From positions 186,001-250,000 of the forward strand of contig NZ_QQRS01000003.1 of assembly GCF_003428875.1 (NCBI RefSeq): a stretch of 64,000 nucleotides of DNA, read 5' to 3'. Of the stretch, positions 49,749 to 57,380 are shown piece by piece (position 1 is the stretch's first letter; every line of letters starts with the position of its first letter). A program made the translations under genes and the position numbers. Under the pieces are notes generated by a model. The model was not told where the DNA came from. It made no database searches and saw only the letters and a list, made by a program, of their open reading frames with translations. The DNA is from Planomicrobium okeanokoites. GTDB taxonomy: Bacteria; Bacillota; Bacilli; Bacillales_A; Planococcaceae.

Positions 49749-51200
49749 TTACTGCTTATCATTTTTGTATTGCATGTAAACCACTTGCGTAGCAAGGAAA
49801 TCTTCCATACCGTGTTTGCCGTCAGCTCCGCCGAGGCCTGATTGGCGCATGCCGGCGTGGTAGCCTTGCACAGCCTCGAAGTTCTCGCGGTTAACGTATG
49901 TCTCGCCGAATTTCATTTCATTGACGACGCGCATCGCTTCGTTAAGGTCGTCGGTGTAGATGGAAGAAGACAGGCCATAAATTGTGTCATTGGCTTTTTC
50001 AATTGCTTCGTCCAAAGTTTTGAATGTCGTGATGGGGAGGACTGGACCGAATACTTCTTCGCGGATGATATCCGAGTCGTGCGATACATTGGTCAGTATC
50101 GTCGGTTTGTAGAAGAAGCCGCTTCCGAAGTCCGGACGCTCTCCGCCCGCAGCAACCACAGCGCCTTGTTCGACAGCCTGCTTGACCATGCTTTCCACAG
50201 TTTCAAGACGGTCCTGGCTGATCAATGGTCCGACTTCCACGTCTTTATTTTCACGAGGATTGCCCAAGACCTTGGATTCGAATGCTTTCACCAGTTTCTC
50301 GGTCAATGCGTCGGCGACGCTTTCATGCACATAGAGGCGCTCGGCGTTCGTACAAGCCTGTCCGCCGTTAGCCAGCCTTGAAGTCGTGATCGCTTCGGCT
50401 GCCAAGTCCAAATCGGCATTTTGAGTGACGATGGCCGGTGCTTTACCGCCCAATTCCAAATTGACTTTGGTGATATTCTGCGCCGCCGCTTCCATCACTT
50501 TGGTTCCAGCTTGCACACTGCCGGTCATCGTGATCAACTGAACCTTTTTATGTGATGCCAGCGCATTGCCGATTTCAGAGCCGGTACCGGTAACTAAGTT
50601 GTAGACGCCTGCAGGAATTTCATTCATCGCATCAATGATTTTGGTGAACTCCATCGCTGTGTTGGGTGTTTGCTGACTCGGCTTGATGACGATGGTACAG
50701 CCGGTTACTAATGCAGTTGCGACTTTTCGCGCGAGAATAAAAACAGGGAAATTCCAGGGGATGATGCCGGCTACGACGCCGATCGGTTTCTTATAGATGA
50801 AGATATTCTCGTTCGGGCGGTCACTTGGAAGGATTTCGCCTTCGATTCTTCTGGCCCATTCGGACATGTAATGGAAGTAATCGATGGCCAGATCCACTTC
50901 ACCGCTTGCAAGTTCGTAGTCTTTTCCTTGCTCTTCCTGCAATAAATCAATGAAAATATCACGTTTTTTAGCGATTTCATCACCAAGTCTGCGGATAATT
51001 TTTCCGCGTTCGATGTTCGGGGTCAGTTCCCAGGCCTGTTGCGCCTGGAATGCGGCTTCGACAGCTTTATCAACGTCTTGCTCGTTGCCTTTTGGAATTT
51101 GGGAGATTACTTCTTCAGTGGCTGGGTTGATGATGTCAATCCACTCAGTTCCGGTGGAATCTATATATTCGCCGTTCACATAAAGTTGATGTTTCTGCAA
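49749..51200 (-). CDS. Aldehyde dehydrogenase, AldA (lactaldehyde/glycolaldehyde) type
   Basis: A 483-residue NAD(P)-dependent aldehyde dehydrogenase. The catalytic Cys is in GGQACTNAERLYV and the general base Glu in KVNLELGGKAP; the cofactor segment is MTGSVQAGTKVMEAA. The N-terminus LYVNGEYIDSTGTEWIDI and the IIPWNFPVFILARKVATAL block fit the AldA group, which oxidises lactaldehyde, glycolaldehyde or related small aldehydes. The start is TTG at 51200 with AGGAGG 8 bases upstream. It is monocistronic. Confidence 0.9.
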   Translation of the reverse strand: MQKHQLYVNGEYIDSTGTEWIDIINPATEEVISQIPKGNEQDVDKAVEAAFQAQQAWELTPNIERGKIIRRLGDEIAKKRDIFIDLLQEEQGKDYELASGEVDLAIDYFHYMSEWARRIEGEILPSDRPNENIFIYKKPIGVVAGIIPWNFPVFILARKVATALVTGCTIVIKPSQQTPNTAMEFTKIIDAMNEIPAGVYNLVTGTGSEIGNALASHKKVQLITMTGSVQAGTKVMEAAAQNITKVNLELGGKAPAIVTQNADLDLAAEAITTSRLANGGQACTNAERLYVHESVADALTEKLVKAFESKVLGNPRENKDVEVGPLISQDRLETVESMVKQAVEQGAVVAAGGERPDFGSGFFYKPTILTNVSHDSDIIREEVFGPVLPITTFKTLDEAIEKANDTIYGLSSSIYTDDLNEAMRVVNEMKFGETYVNRENFEAVQGYHAGMRQSGLGGADGKHGMEDFLATQVVYMQYKNDKQ

Positions 51201-51300
51201 AGTAATTTCCTCCTAATTTTAAGACTATTGTATCTTTTCCCTGTGCCCTGATTATTAAACTGGAGATAGAGTGCGACTTTTCTACTGTATGCGTTAAACA

Positions 51301-51330
51301 ACCCACCCGAATCAAAGGATTCGGGTGGGT
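51301..51330 (-). terminator. Terminator of the TRM11-like gene
   Basis: ACCCACCCGAATC at 51301-51313 pairs with 51318-51330; a short T-rich stretch follows on the minus strand. Confidence 0.65.
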
Positions 51331-51333
51331 CTG

Positions 51334-52332
51334 TTAAGGCTGCTTTAATTTTTCATTTATGGAAGATGGTTGTTCTGTGCGCTCACACACCAGTATTTCC
51401 CGCAGGAACAGACTTTTTTTCGCGATGCACCTGTCGGTTATTTTAAAGCCTGCGTTTTCTATCATATGGTCGATGGGTTCGATGGTCACGACCAGCAGTT
51501 TTTGTGTGAAAGGATGCGCGGCTTTCAGGATTTCCTGCTGTTCTTTTGCAGTTGCGTGAGTGTAAAGGTTATAAGGCATATCGATGATTGCGACATCGTA
51601 CTGTTCTGTGATGTCGGCGATCGGTCCCAGTTGGACCGTTCCTTCCAATCCGAAATGGGCAATGTTTTCACGCGACCCTTCAACAACGAGTGGGTTGATG
51701 TCCCGCCCTTCCATATCGATGCCCATTGACAGTGCTTCAACGAGAACGGTGCCGATGCCGCAGCACGGATCAATCGCTCGGATTCCTTCAGGGGCAGGTA
51801 CGGCAATATTGGCGACGGCGCGCGCGACTTTTGTGCTGAGCGCTGTTGAATATTCACGGGGTTTCTGCTGATGGCGGAACCAGACGGACTCACTCAATTG
51901 ATATATACCAAAATACCAGCGGCCGCCAAACGGCATCAAACCGAAGGTGACATCCGGTTCGTGAACGTCTGCGCGTCCCTTGATGACAGCGCCAATTTTT
52001 CGTTCAATATCACGTTTCTCCTGGTATTCAACTTTATCAGCCAGAGCCAGGTCATTGATTTTGGGGAAAATCACTTTGAATGTAGCAGCGTCCATATCCA
52101 CATCGGCTGCTTGCTCCAAAATACCGGATAGAGTGCCCGCTTCAAACAGAACTTCGAGCCGCTCTTTGATGAAGGGGCTTCTGCCCGGCATGATGTCTAC
52201 TGTACTTTTAATCATTCGTTCCTCTGTATCTCTGCCGAAAAATGCGCGCATCTCCATATTACATAATTCTTTCTCGTCGCCGTGGTAAGCGTAAGTATAA
52301 ATAAATTCACCGGTTGGTGTTAATCGCTTCAA
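51334..52332 (-). CDS. TRM11-like RNA/DNA methyltransferase
   Basis: A 332-residue class I SAM methyltransferase of the TRM11 group. The SAM-binding motif is IDPCCGIGTVLVEALSMG, and the catalytic loop is AIIDMPYNLYTHA (the usual DPPY is DMPY). The N-terminal part resembles a THUMP-type RNA-binding region (about residues 1-150). It probably methylates guanine or adenine in tRNA or rRNA; the target is not known. I chose TTG at 52332 because AAGGA lies 9 bases upstream and homologues begin at this level; an ATG at 52365 has no ribosome site. Confidence 0.75.
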   Translation of the reverse strand: MKRLTPTGEFIYTYAYHGDEKELCNMEMRAFFGRDTEERMIKSTVDIMPGRSPFIKERLEVLFEAGTLSGILEQAADVDMDAATFKVIFPKINDLALADKVEYQEKRDIERKIGAVIKGRADVHEPDVTFGLMPFGGRWYFGIYQLSESVWFRHQQKPREYSTALSTKVARAVANIAVPAPEGIRAIDPCCGIGTVLVEALSMGIDMEGRDINPLVVEGSRENIAHFGLEGTVQLGPIADITEQYDVAIIDMPYNLYTHATAKEQQEILKAAHPFTQKLLVVTIEPIDHMIENAGFKITDRCIAKKSLFLREILVCERTEQPSSINEKLKQP

Positions 52333-52406
52333 TTCATCCCGTCCTTCTAAGCCGTATTTAGCCATTATACCAATAACTGCAGTAAAGAAGGCGACCAGTG
52401 ATTTAC

Positions 52407-53270
52407 TTATGTCCCTTTAGAAAATTCCCTTACTAAAAAACTTTCCAGTTCTTCAGGCTTGTCACCGGTCAAACGTTCATAATCCTGGGTGACTTCGGCC
52501 ATCAGGTTCTTTCCGGCTGCAGCGTATAAAGAAGCCAAAACTTCTCCGAATCCTTGGGGTTCATCATAAGTTGAAGCGAATTCTTCGGGCGTCATGGGTA
52601 CATAGCGGATAGGCGAGCCGCCGACCCGGCTCAATATTTGGGCAAGTTCATCCATCGAATAGGCTTTTTCCCCAGTCAGCGTATACCTGCCGCCATAAAG
52701 TTCCGGTTTTGAAACGAGCTGCACAATCGCATGGGCAATATCATCCCGCGAAATGAAAGAAATCTTTCCTTCGCCAGCCGGATATAATAATCTTCCCCGG
52801 TCCAGTAACTCTGGAAGATAAGCTGCAAGCGGATCTGCATACATAGCATCCCGGATCAAAGAGTAATTTAACTTGCTTGAAGCCAGTCTTCTGGGTGCAT
52901 AACCGAAAAAGGGACTCATTTTAAACGGGTTGTTTTCATGGTCTGCAATAAAACCGGCAAAGATGAATTGGCTGACTTTCGCTATTTCAGCAGCTTCCAC
53001 AGCATTTTCGAATTCAGCAATCCGAACCGTATTCGGAAATGAGGTGCTCGGAATATAGACCAGCACATCGGTGTTCCGGAACGCTTCTGTCATTTCTTGC
53101 ATATTATTGTAATCGGCTTTTCTTACCGTAACGCCCCGCTTCGCAAAATGCGCTGCTTTCTGGGGGTTTCTGACGGATAAAACAATTTCAGCAGGGGAAA
53201 AACACTTTATGGCAGCTTCTGTAATTTTTGTGCCCAATTGTCCTGTAGCTCCTGTGATGGTGAGGTTCAT
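52407..53270 (-). CDS. NmrA-like NAD(P)-binding SDR family protein
   Basis: A 287-residue atypical SDR. The Rossmann motif is LTITGATGQLGTKITEAA, and the segment VLVYIPSTSFPNT fits the group related to E. coli quinone oxidoreductase 2 (YtfG), with an NmrA-like C-terminal domain (YTLTGEKAYSMDELAQIL). It may reduce quinones or act as a redox sensor. The ATG at 53270 is 9 bases from AAGGAG (one codon after an alternative ATG). Terminator-like sequence upstream separates it from the rhodanese gene. Confidence 0.82.
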   Translation of the reverse strand: MNLTITGATGQLGTKITEAAIKCFSPAEIVLSVRNPQKAAHFAKRGVTVRKADYNNMQEMTEAFRNTDVLVYIPSTSFPNTVRIAEFENAVEAAEIAKVSQFIFAGFIADHENNPFKMSPFFGYAPRRLASSKLNYSLIRDAMYADPLAAYLPELLDRGRLLYPAGEGKISFISRDDIAHAIVQLVSKPELYGGRYTLTGEKAYSMDELAQILSRVGGSPIRYVPMTPEEFASTYDEPQGFGEVLASLYAAAGKNLMAEVTQDYERLTGDKPEELESFLVREFSKGT

Positions 53271-53328
53271 CATTATCGGCTCCTTCCGCATAGCTGGTTG
53301 AGGTCTGTTGTATTATTATCATGTGTTT

Positions 53329-53366
53329 GAAAAAAATCTCCCGGAAAACGAGTCCGAGAGATTTTT
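53329..53366 (-). terminator. Terminator of the rhodanese gene
   Basis: In the minus direction AAATCTCTCGG pairs with CCGGGAGATTT (one mismatch) around a 9-base loop, followed by T's. Confidence 0.82.
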
Positions 53367-53378
53367 CTGTGGATGTGT

Positions 53379-54251
53379 CTATGCTTCACTTTTGATAATC
53401 GGGCAGCTCGGATCGCTGGCCCACTCATTCATCGAGCCGTCATAAACTGCGACGTTTGGCTGTCCAAGATTGTTCAGGAGCAGCGCGTTCCAGGTAGCGG
53501 CAATTCCGCCGCCGCAATATGTGATAACTTTTTTATCGGGATCGAGTGCGCCTGTTTCCTCGAAGGAGGCACGCAATTGGTCTTCATGATAAAGCGATTT
53601 TGTTTCTTCGTCTGCATGTGCGCCGAAAAAGACATTCGTGCTGCTCGGGATGTGGGCCGCCTGGAATTCTTCGGGTGACAGGCTGTTGAGCAGGACAGTT
53701 TTTTCGTCGTCCATCGCTTGTCTGACATCTTCTTTTGTGGCCAGCATTTCTGTTCGGCGTTTGCCGGAAAAATCTGCTGCCGGGTACGTCTGCTGCTCAG
53801 TTGACAAACCGCGGTTTTCAGCCTGCCACTTTTGCAGCCCTCCCTCGAGAATGGCAACATTATTAAATCCTTCGTAACGCATCTGCCAGGCAAGGCGTGA
53901 AGCCCAATAAGATGCTGCCACCGATTCACCGACCAGCGCATTCTGATCATAGATGACGGTATAAGTATCATCACCGATGCCAAGTTCGGTCATTTTTTTT
54001 ACAAATTCATCACGCGTGGGCACAGTGAACGGCAAATCAGAGTCTTTATCCGAAAAATCACCCAACAAGTCAGCATAGACCGCTCCCAGGATATGTCCCT
54101 TCTCATAGGATGCCCGGCCGGTTTCAAGGTTCGGCGGGCCGCCGCCTTCGGGGAATTTCATAAAGACTGTCGCATCTACGATCCGCAGTTTCGGATCATA
54201 TAAATGTTCTTCCAGCCATTCGGTTGTGACGATTAATGGAATATCATTCAT
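53379..54251 (-). CDS. Sulfurtransferase with two rhodanese domains
   Basis: A 290-residue thiosulfate/3-mercaptopyruvate sulfurtransferase. The N-terminal rhodanese domain is inactive in type (GHILGAVYADLLGDFSD). The C-terminal domain carries the active-site Cys in ITYCGGGIAAT. Such enzymes transfer sulfane sulfur to cyanide or thiols. GGAGGAG lies upstream of the start on the minus strand. It is monocistronic, divergent from the cupin gene across about 190 bases. Confidence 0.88.
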   Translation of the reverse strand: MNDIPLIVTTEWLEEHLYDPKLRIVDATVFMKFPEGGGPPNLETGRASYEKGHILGAVYADLLGDFSDKDSDLPFTVPTRDEFVKKMTELGIGDDTYTVIYDQNALVGESVAASYWASRLAWQMRYEGFNNVAILEGGLQKWQAENRGLSTEQQTYPAADFSGKRRTEMLATKEDVRQAMDDEKTVLLNSLSPEEFQAAHIPSSTNVFFGAHADEETKSLYHEDQLRASFEETGALDPDKKVITYCGGGIAATWNALLLNNLGQPNVAVYDGSMNEWASDPSCPIIKSEA

Positions 54252-54378
54252 CAGGAACTCCTCCTTTTCCTCTTTTATTCCACTCTAAAGTCAAAGAATT
54301 GGGACGTCAAAAGTTAAGTATGCCAATTAATGAAAAGAAAATTGTGCAATCGTTGAGCCGGATAGGTGAAAGGCAGTT

Positions 54379-54404
54379 GTTTGAAGTGGAAAGTTTGAAG
54401 GTAT
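54379..54404 (+). promoter_or_regulatory. Sigma-B-like promoter of the cupin gene
   Basis: GTTTGA at 54379-54384, 14-base spacer and AGGTAT at 54399-54404. Each box has one mismatch to the sigma-B consensus. Confidence 0.45.
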
Positions 54405-54442
54405 AGTACGACTGTCTAGAAAATTCAAAGGAGGAACTTTTA

Positions 54443-54859
54443 ATGGATTTCAAAGATCATGGAAAAGAACCATATGTATTGAATATTGAAGACGCAACAG
54501 AAGAGAACAGTAATTTCCGGACCACAATCTGGACGGGTGAAAATCTCCAAGTCACGCTGATGAGCGTTGAGCCGGGAGACGACCTGGGACTGGAGAAACA
54601 CGAAGGCGATCAATTCCTGCGCATTGAAGACGGCAAAGGCTTTGTACAGATGGGCGACAGCGAAGACAACCTGACGTTCGAAGAAAATGCAGAAGAAGAT
54701 TATGCAATCATGATTCCTGCCGGAAAATACCATAACGTGACCAATAACGGCGATGAGCTGTTAAAAATCTATTCGATCTATGCACCACCGGAACATCCGG
54801 CCGGCACTGTCCACAAAACAAAAGCCGAAGCTGATGCTGCTGAAGAGGAAGAAGAATAA
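54443..54859 (+). CDS. Cupin-domain protein
   Basis: A 138-residue single-domain cupin. The first metal-binding motif reads GLEKHEGDQFLRIEDG and the second IPAGKYHNVTN, giving His, Glu and His as likely ligands. A glutamate-rich tail (AEADAAEEEEE) follows. Small cupins of this type are of unknown catalytic role. AAAGGAGG precedes the start. A terminator follows. A sigma-B-like promoter lies upstream, hinting at stress induction. Confidence 0.82.
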   Translation: MDFKDHGKEPYVLNIEDATEENSNFRTTIWTGENLQVTLMSVEPGDDLGLEKHEGDQFLRIEDGKGFVQMGDSEDNLTFEENAEEDYAIMIPAGKYHNVTNNGDELLKIYSIYAPPEHPAGTVHKTKAEADAAEEEEE

Positions 54860-54873
54860 TAGTGGAAACACAG

Positions 54874-54903
54874 AAGGCATCCATTCAATTGGATGCCTTT
54901 TTG
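54874..54903 (+). terminator. Terminator after the cupin gene
   Basis: AAGGCATCCA at 54874-54883 pairs with TGGATGCCTT at 54890-54899, followed by T's. Confidence 0.88.
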
Positions 54904-54915
54904 ATGTGTTGAGAT

Positions 54916-55467
54916 TTACATTTTTCGAATTTCATCCGCCGCTTCAGAAAGTCCGTCCTGAAAAATATGATCATTTCCTGGAAGTTGTTTAACTGCCGCG
55001 CTCGGCAGATTTTCCATATATTTTTGCAAATGGGAGAAAGGGACGATTTCATCTTCGATGCTGTGCAACAGAACAACATCAGGCAATAGGGCGTTTCGGG
55101 TGGAGAAATCATCTGCCAGCTGGAAATCTTCCAATTGCCAATCTTCGTCCAGCCCCCAAAACGGTGCGGCAATTGTAATGACTTTCGAAAAAGATTTTCC
55201 CAGTTCCTCTTCAGACAAAAACTTCAACAGAGCGGATCCGCCGATGGAATGGCCCACCAATACGCTGCCGTCCTCCACAGCCGCCAGTTCCTCTTTCAAA
55301 ACTTCACGCCACTCTCTGTATTTCGGATCTTCAGGTTCCGGCATATCAGGGGCGATTACCTGATAGTCTGTGCCGAGTTCCTTCTTAAGATATTGCAGCA
55401 ACCCGCTGCTTCCTTGCTGTTCTCCTTGAGGGCCGGCACTATGGATGAATAAAACCTGCTGTGCCAT
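54916..55467 (-). CDS. RBBP9/YdeN-family serine hydrolase
   Basis: A 183-residue compact alpha/beta hydrolase. The oxyanion strand is VLFIHSAGPQGEQQ, the nucleophile elbow VLVGHSIGGSALL, an acidic residue in HSIEDEIVPF, and a catalytic His in LPGNDHIFQ. It is in the RBBP9/YdeN group, of unknown substrate. GAAAGGAGG precedes the ATG. It is encoded 67 bases after the GrdB-like selenoprotein gene on the same strand, so cotranscription is possible. Confidence 0.85.
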   Translation of the reverse strand: MAQQVLFIHSAGPQGEQQGSSGLLQYLKKELGTDYQVIAPDMPEPEDPKYREWREVLKEELAAVEDGSVLVGHSIGGSALLKFLSEEELGKSFSKVITIAAPFWGLDEDWQLEDFQLADDFSTRNALLPDVVLLHSIEDEIVPFSHLQKYMENLPSAAVKQLPGNDHIFQDGLSEAADEIRKM

Positions 55468-55534
55468 TGCAGCCGCCTCCTTTCATTTTCTTCAAATGAA
55501 CTCTGGCATCCGGTTCAAGCCGTGCAAGCAATGT

Positions 55535-56299
55535 TTAAGGATTTTCACGATAAGCTTCACGTGTTCCGGATGGAAGTGTCAAAAGCTCCAGCAATTGATC
55601 GACCACTTTTTTGCGGGTTTCAAAATCGAACGGTTCACCGCATGGCCGCCCCATTTTGAACGGGACATGCAATGTCCGGGGAGCGGCGACTTTATCAGAG
55701 ACTTCCGGGAACAGCGTGACCATCGCGGTTGGAATATCCGAAGCTTCTAAAGCTCGGGCATACAGCCCGAGAACGTTATGGCAGGAACCTCAGCCAGGCA
55801 CAAGCAATGCCGCATCGATTCCCTCATTAAGGAGCAGTTCTGCAACTTTCGGAATCGAATCCTGTTCGGCTAATGCCGTATCGAGGATACCGCCGTTCAA
55901 TCCAATATTAATGGATGATACAGAACCGATTTTTCCGTCCTTTGCAGATTGCTTTAATTGCGGGAGAGGAAACACGATTGTCGGATCAGATTTCGCATAC
56001 TTGGTATCGATATAAATATGTGTCACAGTCAGATCCTGTTCGGAAACATCAGAAGGGACGATCCTGAACGTATGGTCGCCTGCCGGGTTATCGACATCAA
56101 AGGGTCTATCCGTCTTCAAGTGCACACCTGCGGTTGACACAAGAGCCACTTTACATTCATTTAGCGGCTTAGGCAAAAATGCTTCAGGGGATGTTGGATG
56201 TTCCCGCATATGGCTCATGGTGAATTTCTTGTAGGCTCCAGTGAAGTTGCCGGAAAAAGTCCGCGACATTTTTGACTTGATTTTTGTTTTCATTTTCAT
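55535..56299 (-). CDS. GrdB-like reductase-family protein with in-frame UGA (probable selenoprotein)
   Basis: The frame starting at 56299 (GGAGGA about 10 bases upstream) reads STAGVHLKTDRPFD and later INIGLNGGILDTALAEQDS, ending LLVPG before a TGA at 55790-55792. The same frame continues GSCHNVLGLYARALEASDIP and ends in TAA at 55535, 254 residues in all. This matches the glycine/sarcosine/betaine reductase selenoprotein B family, where the Sec in U-G-T-C is at exactly this place; here the motif is U170-G-S-C173. A bacterial-SECIS-like hairpin lies 25 bases downstream of the UGA (55753-55771). If no Sec machinery exists, the product would be a 169-residue truncated protein. The substrate is unknown; GrdB itself acts on glycine, sarcosine or betaine. 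Confidence 0.85.
55753..55771 (-). promoter_or_regulatory. Bacterial SECIS-like hairpin
   Basis: CTCGGGC and GCCCGAG form a perfect 7-bp stem with the loop TGTAT on the coding (minus) strand. The loop has G at its second position, and there are 25 bases between the UGA and the loop; both fit known bacterial SECIS rules (G in the first two loop bases, 16-37 base distance). Confidence 0.75.
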
Positions 56300-56448
56300 G
56301 GAACAGCATTCCTCCGTTTCGGTCTGATTACTGATAAGTATTCGCTGTTCAGGAAAGAATTCCTTTAATGCGGCAGCAGTTAGTTGACAGGCGCTGTAAA
56401 CCGACTTATAGTTCAATCAATTTAAAATGGAAGGCGGAGAAGCGAGCG

Positions 56449-57171
56449 ATGAAATTGTATAACGAATTGGCAAGTTGGTGGCCGTTGATGTCTCCCCACA
56501 CGGAATATGAAGAAGAAGCGGAGCTGTATCTGGAAATCATCCGGCGCTATCATCCCGATATTCAGAAAGCGGTCGAATTCGGTTCCGGAGGCGGCAGTAA
56601 TGCATTCTATCTGAAACGGAATTTTTCCATGACCCTGACTGATCTATCGCCTGAAATGCTGGAAGTCAGCCGTGAACTGAATCCGGATTGCGAACATATC
56701 CAAGGAGATATGCGATATTTGGATCTTGGCGATGAATTCGACTTAGTTTTTATCCATGATGCAATCACCCATTTTACGGACAAGGCGGATTTGCTGGAAG
56801 TCATGCAAAACGCGAAAAAGCATTTGAACGAAAAAGGTATCCTGATGATCATGACCGATCAATTTGAAGAAACTTTCAAACCTGTGACTGACCACGGAGG
56901 GATAGACCAGGCAAAGCGGGGCATGCGGTATTTGGAATGGACATATGACACTGACCCTGATGATCACAAAACAGAAACCGAATACGTCTATGTCTTGCGG
57001 AATGAAGACGGCGGAATTGCCAGGGAATTTGACCGGAGTGAATCCGGATTGTTCTCCATGCCGGAGTGGGAAGAGCTATTGGCGCAGGCTGGATTCCAGG
57101 CGCATTTCGAACGGGTTGAATACACGGAAGTGGAAGGGAATTATTTTGCGATTGTGGCGACGCAGCTTTAG
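56449..57171 (+). CDS. Class I SAM-dependent methyltransferase
   Basis: A 240-residue methyltransferase. The SAM motif is AVEFGSGGGSNAFYL, with post-I acidic residues in LTDLSPEMLEVS and motif II in DLVFIHDAITHF. The C-terminal domain has a beta-strand lid with EYVYVLRNEDGG. The small-molecule or protein target is unknown. The ATG at 56449 is chosen for a nearby GGCGGAG; the open frame extends upstream to 56368 without a ribosome site. It is divergent from the GrdB-like gene. Confidence 0.82.
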   Translation: MKLYNELASWWPLMSPHTEYEEEAELYLEIIRRYHPDIQKAVEFGSGGGSNAFYLKRNFSMTLTDLSPEMLEVSRELNPDCEHIQGDMRYLDLGDEFDLVFIHDAITHFTDKADLLEVMQNAKKHLNEKGILMIMTDQFEETFKPVTDHGGIDQAKRGMRYLEWTYDTDPDDHKTETEYVYVLRNEDGGIAREFDRSESGLFSMPEWEELLAQAGFQAHFERVEYTEVEGNYFAIVATQL

Positions 57172-57187
57172 ATTGTACCGATGGCAG

Positions 57188-57223
57188 CACACCTGGGTTC
57201 AACTATCGGGTGTGTTTTTTTTT
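57188..57223 (+). terminator. Terminator after the methyltransferase gene
   Basis: CACACC at 57188-57193 pairs with GGTGTG at 57209-57214, followed by nine T. Confidence 0.82.
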
Positions 57224-57380
57224 GCACATTTAAAAGTTATTGTCGCTAAGCATCTCCAAGAAAGATTTTTCAATATACAAAATCGGGTATAGCAATATTA
57301 ATTAAGCTTTTTTATTTAAACTAAGGTCAACCCTTTCCTATTGCCGGTGCATCCGACATTCAGAATAAAGTAGGTGACTT

